Notes: a model not told the origin generated them from the sequence alone. DNA of 64,000 nucleotides from Atriophallophorus winterbourni (GCA_013407085.1 JACCGJ010005542.1:27248-91247); one strand, 5' to 3'; shown: positions 42,801 to 53,639, numbered from the stretch's first letter. Numbers and translations: made by a program.

Positions 42801-45800
42801 AGCTAACTACCGGTGGCGAATCCATTTAACACGGTGTTACCTACACAGTACAAAGGTACTGCGAGATTGCTCATCCATGCAATGAAAAGCGATAAATAAA
42901 ACAGATTACGCTCGTCTCATTAAGCAAGGAGTTCAAGTACACATCATACGCCAACGATATTTGACACATCGATGTCCTGATACTCGTAGTGGCAAATAAA
43001 CGATCGGTAAACAGCAACAAAATAAAGTATAATTTCTGAAACGCGACGTGAGGAAACATTAATAAGAGTGTGGTGAGAATTTATGGAACTTCAAATAATT
43101 AGAAGACGTGAATATACGAAAGGAGAACGAAAATTCGGAAAATGAGTCGTTAACTCACCATAGAAACATTTACCATAACAACTTCCATGTGATGCTTCAG
43201 ATCTTGGTTAAGCTTGTCCAGATGCAATATCAATGTGGCGTAACTGTGTTGGAACTGCACGGTTATGTCTTCGTTTTGTGCGAGCTATGAGATGATTAAT
43301 CGATAAATTGGACCAACGAACCTTAGCTTCAGCAGTATCATTCATTTCTTTCAATTTATTTACGGATACACTCTTTTCTTCCAAAAGTTTGAAAAGTTTT
43401 ACCTGTGAAAGAATAAACGTTTACCGACAGTGAACAAGAGCGCATCCACGTGGAAGAGAGATTTTTAACCTTATTTGGGGTATGCTTGTAATGGTATAAA
43501 AGCACAAGCATGATCCAGGCAGTGCCTCACAGCCAGAGACTGCACATGGGCTTAGATACTGTCATGTTGCCAAGACCTAGGCAGATATGAGGAAGACAGT
43601 AATATCGCCCACGTGCAGTCTCGGGCTGTGCGGCACTTTGCCTGGATCAGGCTTGTGCTTTCATACATACATGTATTGTCGCGTGCTGTGTATGCAGAAT
43701 TCACTACAAGGTTCAAATTTCGGTAATATCAAACAAGCGAACCCCTGAGGTTATTTTCAAAGTGCTTGAAAGCTATTTTGCACCTGATAAAACTATTTTC
43801 AATCCCTCGCCATTCTTAACAATAACAGACGCTCATATAATGCCACTACGTGCAGTAATAAATCTGAATAGCACAATTGAGTTCAAATCGCTGTCTAACC
43901 TTAATTAAAACATATAGGAAAAGTGTTTCAATCGGTACAATATGTTAAATAAAGACAACGGAAATAGAACATCATGCATCGTACACCAAGAAGCACGCAC
44001 TTCAACATAAAGTAACGCGAGACCTAAGAAGGTTGCGATCAAAATCTAAATGGAATTATATGACAATCTAAAACACCAAATGTATCTTCATTTTTGCAGC
44101 AAAAGAAAAAACCTTTCTCAATGTTACACAAAAATGTGGTTTTAGAGTAAAGTAAGTAGTAAAGTCTGGCGCTTCAAACATTTTTAGTAAACCAGTCGTG
44201 TCTTAACGAAGTTACGCTTTGTTTCTGCGATAAGATTCGCTCGGTGTATGAAAGTACGTTTGTCGCACAAGGTATACTAAGTGTCAAACATTATACTGCA
44301 GTAGTGTAACAGTAGCTAGAGCATGTCATGTCGCAGAGTCAACATCTCAAGGCGCACTACTCGGAAATATGATTGACCTTCATGTATAGCCAAAGTAACG
44401 TGTTTAATAAATATAAAAAGACTACTTAGCGTAAAATCTTCCGCGAGAAAGGCACTCGTCTAAAAACTGAACGTAGACTTGAGCTTATCTGATATTTACG
44501 AATCACAGAAATATCGGTATTACGATATTAAAGCTATCTATCCGATAAGGCAGAATACGAAATAATGGTTAAAAGAGGCATACGAATTTTTGATGATATC
44601 ATTGACGACATATAGCATGTAACATAAAACCGCACAGTCAGAGATTGCACGTGGTCTAAGATAATGTCAAGTTGCACAGCCCTAGACAGATATGAGAACG
44701 AAAAGAAAAATAGAAATGGCAGTAAGACTCCAGCGCGTTTTCGCACGCAGCTCACTACCGTTGGCACGGATGTGCAATCGTGCAGCATTTTTGTACTGTG
44801 CGGCTAACATCGTGCTGAAGTGATTGGCCAACGGTAGTGAGCTGCATGCAGAAACACGCGGTTATCTCAGTACCATTTTTATTCCCCCTCCTCATATCTG
44901 TCTAGGCATGGGCAACCTGACAGTATCTTAGCCCACGTGCAGTCTCTGACTGTGCGGCACTGCCTGGATCAGACTTGTGCTTTCATATATACATACATGA
45001 GCACCCAGTGCGACGAAAAACGAAATCTCGAAAAATATTGAAGTTTAACGCTATGTCATCACGCGCACGACCTGTTTAATGCTTTCTGTACTCATCAGTA
45101 TGATAAATGACAGTTGACAACTGTCAACAGTGAACTGCTCATGTGGTAGGCGCTATGAAAGTTTGTGAATATAGATCAAATTGATTGTGAAATACACGAA
45201 TCTGTAACTATCATCATCATCATCACAGATCTGAAACTATACTTTCGCAATTAGACGATTCTCGATTAACGATAGCACCTACTGAAAATGTGAAACCATT
45301 AGGGTGAATTCACTAAAGTGAAACCTACAGTGAGACTTGACTGACAGGAAAATTCAGTAATTATGCCAAATGTTGACCGGTTATTTCCACCCCTTTTAAA
45401 AATTAAAGCCTGTGTGCAGTAGCTTAGTCCATATAAGGACGCGACTTGAAACGGATTTGACCGATGCACTCCCAATTAACGCTGATAGATTGAAAGCACA
45501 AGCCTGATCCAGGCAATGTGCTGTGCAGTCACAAACTACACGCCGGCTAAGATACCGTCAGGTTGCCCAGGCCTAGACAGATATGAGAGAGAAAACAGAA
45601 TAGAAATGGTAGTGAGACTCCAGCCTGTTTCAGCATGCAGCTCACTACGGGTGGCCAATCAATTTAGCACGGTTAGCCGCACAGCACAAAGTGCTGCACG
45701 ACCGCACATACGATCCACATTGTGGATCTAAGTCACGATCACTGATTATTTCCATTGATTTGATTGGTTGACTGAAATCAACTGTGTATCGGTTATCGAA

Positions 45801-47557
45801 AAGACGGTTGTGCCGACCTGATTAACAGTGGGTTTCAAGCATAACTTGGTTTAGTACTTTTCCAGTTTCGAGACTCAGTGAATCTCAACTTACTGTTTTC
45901 ACCTGATGAATGCAAACAGCGAGAAACAGTCATGGTGTGTTAGTGCAGGAGATGTGAGCACTCCTGAAACTGGTTAAATCGTTTTTTATTTAATCAACAA
46001 TCGAACTAATGATACAATGATGTGGCAATAAAAATAGACCTGTCATTCAGCCAGATTTTCTCAAAAATAATTCTTCATTTAGCTAAAGTTATAGAGATTG
46101 AATTACGCCGCCGCATAAAGTTACATTGTCACAAAGGAAATATTATCTGTTATTGAACCTTAACGATGCTGCAAGATGCTAGACATAGCGTGAAAATAAA
46201 ACCGAAGCATATGAGCAGTCCCAGAGACGGCGGCTACTTTGTTCGATGCTATAAAAGGGCATGTAATTTGTGCCACGATAATGACAAGGGAGCGGCAAAT
46301 AGTGTGGGATTAGATGCAATAATATTAATAACAAGGCAACTACACATTAAACAATTGTCTATCTGCTTTTGCCTTGTTTGGTTCGACATTAAATAATAAG
46401 AAAGTAACTTACAAGACTTGCTAGGAAGGATAGGTTTGTTTGGATTTCACTCGAATGAGAAACAGGTAAATTATGGGCAGGGTAGCATTGTCCACTTTCC
46501 ACATTTGAAATAATGGATGGATTAGCGTCAAATAATTGATCGTGCACAGCTGATGTCACACTAGAATTGCTAAGACCAAGCGAAGTTGACGGTTTTACTT
46601 CAGAGCCTGAAAACATTAGGTCTAATAAACATACCAATGGCGCTTTCATGACAATTTCCTATATCTCGGAGAGGAGATTGGATGAATGGATTGTGATTAG
46701 CCTTTGCGAGGGTTTCGGCGTAGCTTTGTGACCTTTCCTTGAGCTTGCAGCGCAAAGCGGACAATGGGACAGATGGGGGTAATTGCTGATTCGATAAGGG
46801 GTAGACATCTTCAGCGGATACAGTACACAATTGATTGGGATAATAGTCAATTCGATCGGACGACTTAATGTGAAAAACGGAACGAGCTAAACGCACAACA
46901 TAATTCGGTGCAACTGAGATCGGGTCCTCAATAATTCCGAAAAATAGTTTCGAAGTACGATCAGTTAACCTAAAAGTCATATTACTCAAGATAACTTACC
47001 TTGCCACGACTTTCGTCCCAGGGGGTAAACGGGGTGGTATAGTAGTGCTTAATGGGAAGGAAGATAACAATGAGTCCAAATGACCAGAGATAACGGGCTC
47101 CGGAGGACCACTTAGAATATTTTGCAAATATAACAGACTCCGGCGCCTTGTTTGTATACTTTCACGCTCCTCGATGAGAAAATTAGAGCTAAAACGCCTG
47201 GGCCTGCCGATGATTCTTCGGATAAGAGACCACTGGCCACGTGACAACCTCCTCGTTTTCAGTGCAGGAAAATGCTCGGACAAAATTACTTGAAAATCAT
47301 TCGGACCCAAGAATATTTCTCTGAAGTACGATAGATTTTTAAAAACAATACCTGTCAGTCACCGAATACAACCACTCATAACGGAGCCAGGCATTGAATT
47401 TATTAGAGAAAAATATTCTGCTTGAATTCGGATCATGAGTCAGGTTATCAGCGGCTAATTCATTGCAAATGGAATTCTCAGAATAAAGCAACATTTATAG
47501 CTTACCTGTGACATGAGTTGATAAAAAACAAGTTCAGCAATGCAATACGAAATAGGG
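39856..47557 (-). CDS. LIN9: LIN9-type DREAM/MuvB complex subunit (N-terminus not found)
   Basis: Minus-strand exons 47557-47506, 47476-47352, 47320-47000, 46969-46635, 46606-46413, 43402-43322, 43254-43174, 40947-40846, 40251-40174, 40133-40039, 40000-39856 (stop TGA) join in frame at every GT-AG junction. DIRP domain: WLRYEWLYSVTDR, GPNDFQVILSEHFPALKTRR, LSRGQWSLIRRIIGRPRR, then PPGTKVVARL and TVSAEDVYPL. C-terminal helices: SFLASLVKLFKLLEEKSVSV, NKLKEMND, YATLILHLDKLNQDLKHHM, EWRRRCYDEAQEM, NIDLVAKLSCLLIHL, SFEMTVEHLISQIIQA. In animals LIN9 is the MuvB core subunit that links to RB-family/E2F or B-MYB on cell-cycle promoters. About 535 codons are found versus about 540 in vertebrates, but the first exon(s) before 47557 are not identified. 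Introns of 28-31, 38 and 40 nt alternate with 2-3 kb introns full of SINEs. Confidence 0.9.
41889..42121 (-). mobile_element. Hairpin SINE, near full length, in LIN9 intron
   Basis: TATGAAATCACAAACCTGAT to TGCTGCACGATTGCACATCC, with GTAAGACTCCAGCGCG and AATCAATTTAGCACGGTGTT inside. Opposite orientation to the reference copy. Confidence 0.85.
42672..42877 (-). mobile_element. Hairpin SINE, 3' end shortened
   Basis: AAAAGCAGGCAAAGTGCAGC start lacks the GCCTGATC part; GGTAGTGAGACTCCAGCG, CTAACTACCGGTGGCGAATC and AACACGGTGTTACC follow in family order. Confidence 0.8.
43496..43674. mobile_element. Head-to-head SINE half copies forming a long palindrome
   Basis: 43498-43551 (AAAGCACAAGCATGATCCAG ... 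TGCACATGGGC) is inverted at 43607-43661 (GCCCACGTGCAGTC ... GGATCAGGCTTGTGCTTT), about 54-bp arms, ~55-nt spacer, followed by (CATA)n at 43662. Confidence 0.85.
44630..44766 (-). mobile_element. Truncated hairpin SINE, abutting an opposite copy
   Basis: CGCACAGTCAGAGATTGCAC to CTCACTACCGTTGGCA, joined without spacer at 44767 to the head of a full copy in the other orientation. Confidence 0.8.
44767..44998 (+). mobile_element. Hairpin SINE, full length (reference copy)
   Basis: Head CGGATGTGCAATCGTGCAG; CAACGGTAGTGAGCTGCATG; CTCATATCTGTCTAGGCATG; ACGTGCAGTCTCTGACTGTG; end TGCCTGGATCAGACTTGTGC + TTTCATATATACATACAT. Family consensus hairpins: CAGCAC-TTT-GTGCTG, GGTAGTGAG/CTCACTACC, CAGTC-TCT-GACTG, GCCTG-GAT-CAGGC. 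No convincing tRNA-type B box; TGGCCAACGGT is a weak A-box match. Confidence 0.85.
45491..45716 (-). mobile_element. Hairpin SINE, near full length, in LIN9 intron
   Basis: TGAAAGCACAAGCCTGATCC, AGGTTGCCCAGGCCTAGACA, ATGGTAGTGAGACTCCAGCC, GGCCAATCAATTTAGCACGG, CACAGCACAAAGTGCTGCAC in order. Confidence 0.88.
45858..45990 (+). repeat. Dispersed repeat, partner of 35345-35500
   Basis: ACTTTTCCAGTTTCGAGAC, CAGTGAATCTCAACTTAC, CTGATGAATGCAAACAGCG then AGAAACAG, GTGTTAGTGCAGGAG. Same order as the minus-strand copy in PPIL2 intron 11. Possibly the 3' UTR of a retroelement. Confidence 0.45.
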
Positions 47558-47559
47558 CT

Positions 47560-47945
47560 GAAAAGAATTCTAGAATGTCGTTATGTAATTAATGAAAGGA
47601 TAATACGTCGAATAACCCACATCCAACAATTGCAACATGAGATAAGGTAAATGTATCCACAATCCTTCACGAAATACGAATCTGTACAACCCTGATGTTT
47701 TAACAAGCACAATTCAGGAGCCAGACATGTCCAGCAAACAGTTCAAATAAGTGTATGGACAAGTAACCAAATACAAATGAATACATACAGCGAATGGTTT
47801 TTAGTTTCACTGCACATGGTTTTAGTTTATTCAAAAACGTTTGAATAAAGGCGTTGGCTGCACTGGCTCAAGTGAATTTGTTCTGTACTCAATATTTATA
47901 AAAGCTTTGAAACTTGTTAAAAACTTGGCTGGGCAAATGAATATT
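47560..47945. other. Upstream flank of LIN9, nothing recognised
   Basis: An intron acceptor (TTCTTTTCAG on the minus strand, 47567-47558) shows that at least one more 5' exon exists, but none is recognisable before the RTE relic. Confidence 0.5.
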
Positions 47946-47947
47946 AA

Positions 47948-48838
47948 TGACTCGTGCTAACATGGCGGCGAACTTCTTCGCTCTTTGTGTGTGATGTCAA
48001 TCTTGAATTGGTCGACAGCTTTGTTTACGTTGGTAGTCGTATCTCTGCTGGCGGTTGTCGAGGACGAGATTTCACATCGTGTTTGCAAAGCGGGTGCAGT
48101 GTTTGCTTATATCGCCATTTATGGTCTCGATGCGATGTTTGACCACATATTAAAGGCCGAGTGGTGAGTGCTACACTACTTTATGGCTGCGAAACCTGGT
48201 CCATCTGCGCGGAAGATGTCCGCCTGCTTTCTGATTTTGACACCCGTTGCCTGCGTAGGATTTCTCGCATTCGATGTCTGTAAGTGGGTTTTAGGACCAA
48301 GAGGCCATGGACTGAGAGAAATGCTGGTGCTTGCTAGTTTGTGATGGTTGAGACATGCTTTAAGAATGCTTACTCACAGTTTACCATAACGCGTCTTATT
48401 CGCCGTCTGGTGGAAGCTGGGAGAAACGATCGGGTGGCCAGTTTATGACGTGGAGCGTTGGTATGATGAAACCAACCGTAGCGCTAGGCTCGGTGGGGCG
48501 TATTCGTTTGCCTAGTGGGGTCCAAAAGATTTACCTAATAGTTGGCTGGAAACCTTACGAGATATGGCAGGAAACCGAAGTCAGTGGGGTCACTGTATTT
48601 GATTTTGTTTTCATTTTTTATTATTATTATTATTATATTTGATGAAAAAATAAAACAAAAAACACAAAATCGCATGCAGTAAAACTAAAAAAAAAACAAG
48701 TTGCTTTTCGGCATTTGCTTTTGTATATTTTGCGGTCCCGCTTACCTCTTTTTCACGCGCTTGTTGATCTGCTTTTCCTGCTTCATATTGCTTGGCACTT
48801 TGTCTGGATCCAGACTTATGCTTCATGATGATGATGAT
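47948..48838 (+). mobile_element. RTE-like element, C-terminal region and 3' UTR
   Basis: Frames give VNLELVDSFVYVGSRISAGG (about 48000), VEDEISHRVCKAGAVFAYIA, then LYGCETWSICAEDVRLLSDF, DTRCLRRISRIRCL (48180-48290), with frameshifts. 48655-48838 is a 3' UTR (CGCATGCAGTAAAACT, TTTCACGCGCTTG, TTGCTTGGCACTTTGTCTGG, ATCCAGACTTATGCTTCATG) ending in GATGATGATGATAG. The last ~45 bp match the 3' end of the hairpin SINE. Confidence 0.75.
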
Positions 48839-48840
48839 AG

Positions 48841-49010
48841 TGACATGGCTCAAAATCGTGATCAGTGGCGGTATTATTGAAGACATCTACTAGGAGCGTC
48901 TTACGAATCTTACATATTGTCAAGTAAAGAAGCGAGGAAAGCTTGTTATGATGCGTGACGGTAAAAGCCTCAGGGAAACTGTCGCGCTATCATGCTTCAT
49001 ATTGCTTGGC
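48841..49010 (+). mobile_element. RTE-like 3' fragment, relative of 2450-2630
   Basis: DMAQNRDQWRYY is the end of an RTE ORF; AAAGCTTGTTATGATGCGTG near 48939 matches AAAGCTTGTTATGATGCATG near 2568. Ends TTGCTTGGCACTTT. Confidence 0.65.
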
Positions 49011-49092
49011 ACTTTCTTTTGTGTTGATGATGTGTTTTATGATGATGCTTTAAGTCGGTAAGTCGTTGGCTTGTCACTTTTATCTTTCTACA

Positions 49093-49315
49093 TATGTATG
49101 AAAGCACAAGCTTGATCCAGGCAAACTACCCCACAGTCATAGACTGCACGTGTGATAAGATCCTGTCAGGTTGCTCAGGCCTAGACGAATATGAGAAAGA
49201 AAATAAAAATAGGCAAGGTCGTGAGACTCGTTTTTCGTATGCAGCTCGCTACCGGTGGCGAATCAATATAGCACGGTGTTAGCCGTACAGCACAGAAGCA
49301 CTGCACCATTGCAAG
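49093..49315 (-). mobile_element. Hairpin SINE, near full length
   Basis: TATGAAAGCACAAGCTTGAT, GTCAGGTTGCTCAGGCCTAG, CGCTACCGGTGGCGAATCAA, ACGGTGTTAGCCGTACAGC in family order. Confidence 0.85.
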
Positions 49316-49514
49316 CGAACATAGGAGTTTCGCAAGAGATTTTATCTGTTTAGCTCTGTTTTTACTGAGCGCAATCATCGCAAGGCTGACAAATGGTTTA
49401 AAAGAAATGTGTTGCTCACACACCCCGCACTTGGATTCCTTTCGATTTCAGCAGGTCTACTCTCATTTTAGACTAGTCTTATGCGTGTCATAATTTTTTA
49501 GCCGGTATTATTTT

Positions 49515-49698
49515 ATATAAAAAAACCACAAAATCGCATGCAGTGAAACTAAAAAAACAAGCTGATTTTGCGCATTTGCTTTTGCATATTCCGCTTGTCT
49601 GCTTTCCCTTTTTCACGCGCTTGCTCATCTGCTTTTCCTGCTTCACATTGCTTGGCACTGTCAGGCTCCAGACCTGTGCTTCATGATGATGATGATAT
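49515..49698 (+). mobile_element. RTE-like 3' UTR copy
   Basis: Parallel to 48655-48838: AAAATCGCATGCAGTGAAAC, TTTTTCACGCGCTTGCTCAT, TTGCTTGGCACTGTCAGGC, CCAGACCTGTGCTTCATGAT, (GAT)n. 5' truncated to the UTR. Confidence 0.75.
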
Positions 49699-49699
49699 C

Positions 49700-50540
49700 T
49701 GTCAATCGTATAATTCTACCTGTTGGTTGTTATATCTTACTTGCATTGCAAAGCGTTCATCGACAAACTCTAAATTCGTATCTTCGTCGTTAGTATAAGT
49801 TAACGCCGTGTTTCTTCTCCAGGCAAACAATGCAAATGCAAACCGTGGTTAATTTGAACCAAAACCGGGATTGGAAATCAAACAGGAAATCTGTATCCAC
49901 ATGCGGCAGTAGAGATTGTCTACGCACTTGCAGCTCTGTATAGAACATGATCTAGCAAGATTATGGGGCTGTTTAAGAAACTTATTTGAAAGTCATTAAA
50001 CATCGAGCTATTAAATCAGAGATCACCAGCATCCCAAAATTTCCGAGGTTCCGTAAACCTACAGCAGCTAGATACAGTAAAGATACACCGAGCAAACGTT
50101 AGAGTATGACGATTCGGTTTGCGGTATATATTACAAATAGGTTTCTACTCAACACAGCTAAGATCCCTATGAGCCTATCGAGTAGCAGCTCTCTCAAAGA
50201 GGCGCTAATCAAAAGCACTATTCGTTCGAGAGCGAGAATGATGCTTTGAGAGATCAAATCTAACCAGAGGCAAGAAACTGATTCTTAATGTTGTAACACA
50301 GCAACCTGAGTAGGCACCTTCAGTCTCGACCACTGTTGATCAACTGGACAATTACTCCCATTGAACTGCTCAGAAATCGCATGTACGACGTTTGCCTACG
50401 ACGTTTGCCTGAAATTCCTGTATTTCTCTGCGGTTCAAGAGTCTGTCGGGGATGTGCACGAACCAGTATGTGTGAACTGCGCCCACCCACGTTGCTGCTT
50501 CGATCGTATGAAATTTATACGGTAGTTCTGTACTGCGTAT
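49700..50540. other. No gene recognised
   Basis: Only a 13-bp tandem duplication (TACGACGTTTGCC twice, 50390-50416) stands out. Open frames lack motifs. Confidence 0.5.
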
Positions 50541-50541
50541 G

Positions 50542-50726
50542 CAACACCACACTTAATTGATTTATCAACGTTGAGGAGCTGTTTGTAAAAACGACAGTCT
50601 CATTACAATTTCCGTTGTATTTTATCTATGTAGCCTTGAAAAGCTTGAGAATAGCTCAGCTCACGTGCAGTCTATAACTGCGCGACACTTTGACTGACCT
50701 CCTAATTTGGATTTCATTATACATAA
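50542..50726 (+). mobile_element. Hairpin SINE, strongly diverged
   Basis: ACTTAATTGATTTATCAACG, TTTTATCTATGTAGCCTTG, AGCTCACGTGCAGTCTATAA and CTGCGCGACACTTTGACTG keep family order; an old copy. Confidence 0.6.
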
Positions 50727-51469
50727 CAAAGGGATCAATCCGGCGCGGATTAGAATTTAGCCAATATGATTTACTATTCCACCGTCATTCGAGTACCAGT
50801 TAAATAAGTGTTTCCTGATGCTTAAATTTTGTATAGCAATTGCGAAATTGGTTGTAGGATACAACCTCAAGTAAGCAAAATGTTCACGCAGCGCTTATAG
50901 TAGGTTTTCGAAGAGTCTGTTTAATAAGTACAGTTAAATCACGGCCACGTCCAATACATCTCTACAGTAATTTTGTCAATTACACGTTAAAGTTGGCATA
51001 AAAATCGTTTTCTGCACCCCAGTCAGCCGAAAACCTATGAACATAGACTGAAACAATAGTAATATAGAAAGGGTTTCTACTAAGACGGTCTAAAGCAAAT
51101 ATTGGAGACACCGGTAGACATAGTTATTGTGCTTGTTTAGTGTGATAAGTGAGATAAATGATCACATCAGTCCTCGTACACACTATAAGAAAATTATGTA
51201 AATCTGAGTCTAGGGACGTTAATTCGTTTAGATCCGTCTCCATGCTAGCAAACCACAGAAAACCAATAAATATCTACTTCTTAATTTGTTATAAAATGAA
51301 ATAAAATATTCAGCGTTAATCAAAAAGCGTGCTGTTGCGGTAGCATCTCACATAAAATCGTAACATATATTTATACTCAGAAAATTTTCACCCAAGTCGC
51401 TAAAAATTCAAAGGCACATCGCTTGTGTCAACGACGTAGCAGAGGGCCGAGCAAGTGTGAGAGATTCCT

Positions 51470-51785
51470 CGTGCCTGGAACGCGCTAACTCTTTCTGTCA
51501 TTTCTGGCTCATCACTAAATATTTTTACAGAACGGATTGACATCCATTTTTTCACACGATAGGCAATTCTAAATTATGTTTTTATCACAATTGCAATTTT
51601 GTGAAACTGCCCTATACTTTCTTCTCTTTCCACAGCGATTTTGTCCCAACCAATATGGAGAACGTTCCTCTTCGATCATTTTGCGGAACCGCTGAAATGT
51701 ATCCAGACCCAATGTATTGACTATTCTGTGGTTATTCCATTAAACCTGTAGCTTTTCTCAAGCAATTCACTATTGACTATTAAAT
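51470..51785 (+). mobile_element. CR1-like 3' end, copy 1
   Basis: RAWNALTLSVISGSSLNIFT then ERIDIHFF, then about 220 bp UTR and CACTATTGACTATTAAATG tail. Same layout as 52755-53075 and the A/C family end (WNSLPLFVVSAPSLSIFKDR). Confidence 0.75.
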
Positions 51786-52179
51786 GAAGCAGCCTTGCGA
51801 GTTACCCTTAAAATTAGGCAAAAGTATTTCTAAAAAAGTGTTAACTGTCTTGCGATTAAATCTGAATTCAATAGATGAAAGCGGTGTCACAATCGCACTT
51901 CGAATAAAAGAATACGCAGCGTTATCCAGGATGTTTAAGATGTACTTGTTTCATTATATTTAAGATAATTCATTCAAAATTGTGGGCTAATATCCAATCA
52001 GATAAACTAATAAGATAGTCGGAGACTTTTCTTAGAAGTATTTAACTGTTTGTTGTGTTGAGGCAAATTCACCATACGCGGAAATCGAAGAACTTATTAA
52101 AGAGAACTATTTAGACATCGACGTACAAAATAAAATTAAGGCAAGCGAGCTCTAACTTTTATGTAATTTTATATAAATT

Positions 52180-52262
52180 CAAGTTCAAGTTGCACAGGGC
52201 TGAAGGTGGCTAAAAGCTAATTACAACCCAGAAATCCTTCGATCGTATGCGGCTGAGCACAG
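52180..52262 (-). mobile_element. Retroelement 3' end with (ACTTGA)n tail
   Basis: Reverse complement of the end at 16040-16142: CTTTTAGCCACCTTCAGCCC, TGTGCAACTTGAACTTGAAT. Tail only. Confidence 0.55.
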
Positions 52263-52383
52263 GGCATTTCAATATGGAGTATACATGTCAGACGATTAAC
52301 AGGCCATTATGCCCGGATACCTAGAAAATAAAGCACGGCTTCTCTTCCCCAGTGCATTGAGAAATCATCGATTCAGGAAACCA

Positions 52384-52785
52384 TCAACAAAGCATGAACA
52401 ATAAAAATATTTTTTTTATTTTTAGACTATATTTCGGAATAAGTGTTGCCACTGTGTCTAATTCACACTTAAATCTTGGCAAATTTGGAAGATTTATCAT
52501 GCAATAGGAGAGCCTATTCCAGCGGTCAACCAAATGTCCGCTGAAAAAAATGCTTACGTACAAGCAGCCTATGCTAGTTTTCATAAATTTTATTGAGTTA
52601 GCCCTTGCCGCGTTTTTATGGTAAACCTCAGTACATAAGTTATATTATATCCAGTAAAACCCATTAGGATCTTAAAAATTTCAATAGTGAAAACAGATCG
52701 AGGTCCTTTAGTTTTGACTCGGGGTGTACCTGTCTGACCCTTATCCATTCTCAAACGATCGTGCTTGGAACGCACTAACTCTTTC
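52384..52785 (-). mobile_element. CR1-like C-terminal relic (minus strand)
   Basis: The minus strand encodes TIEIFKILMGFTGYNITYVL (about 52690), TIKTRQGL, then DRWNRLSYCMINLPNLPRFK and CELDTVATL (52530-52440). This matches the end of CR1-type ORF2 (usual form YKILNGY...WNSLP..VV...FK..LD). One stop lies between the two open pieces. Confidence 0.65.
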
Positions 52786-53078
52786 AGTTATTTCTGCCCC
52801 ATCACTAAATATTTTTAAAGAACGCCTTGACCTCCATTTTTATCAAACGATACACAATTCTTGATTATGATTTTTCACGATAATAGTCTTTGTGATACTG
52901 CACCATATCTTTCAGTCTTACCACAGCGTTTTTTCCGTTCCAATTAATATGGAGCACATTTCTCTTTGACCACTTTGCTAAACTGCTGAAACTTATTCAG
53001 AACCAATCTGCTAACTATCCTGTGGTTATTCTATTAAGCATGTCGTTTTTCCCCCACAATACACTATTGACTATCGAT
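52755..53078 (+). mobile_element. CR1-like 3' end, copy 2
   Basis: RAWNALTLSVISAPSLNIFK then ERLDLHFYQTIHNS-stop, UTR similar to 51470-51785, ending CACAATACACTATTGACTAT. Better preserved than copy 1. Confidence 0.8.
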
Positions 53079-53089
53079 CCCAAACGCAA

Positions 53090-53500
53090 GGCATCGGACC
53101 GTTTCCAGACAATCTATATCTTTTTTTCAAGTACTGCCCAGGATTAAACAGAGTATTCCAAATGGGGTCGCATGACTACTTGAGATAGGGAAACGAAGAT
53201 GGGTTCCCGACAGAAGAAGGTTAAACGTAGTCTAAATAATTCCATGCGAGCCTAATTTGTTGCTTTGGCATTTTGAGCTGACCAATTAGATTCCCCAGTA
53301 CTACTGATGCCGAGGCCTTTCACCTTGAGCAAACTTCTAGTTGTGCCATACCCGAATCGGCCATCATAATTCAACTATTTCCCAAGTTTTGTGGCAAGTC
53401 CCATTCCTCCGTCTATTCCAGTACTTTTTCTAAATCGGAGATCCGCTTATACCTGCTGTTGGATCCCAAATCTAAGACGGTGAACAAAGTTCGCTTATGA
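53090..53500 (-). mobile_element. CR1-like RT relic (minus strand)
   Basis: The minus strand encodes RYKRISDLEKVLEWTEEWD-like text (53460-53400), GVSSTGESNWSAQNAKATN, VVMRPHLEYSV and SWAVLEK (53180-53130), the region after the RT catalytic box. Frameshifted. Confidence 0.6.
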
Positions 53501-53639
53501 ATAATTTGGAGGTCTCAACATCAAGTTTGTCTATTTTTGTCTACTAAGCGTGGACGCTTTAAATCCCACTTGACCAGTACATAAATTGCACCGATATTTT
53601 TGGTTAATTACACGGAAGCTGAAGTGTAGTAATTATCAG

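Noticed and set aside
48626..48700. TTATTATTATTATTATTAT and A-run
   Set aside because: Simple repeats within the RTE 3' region; no separate function seen.
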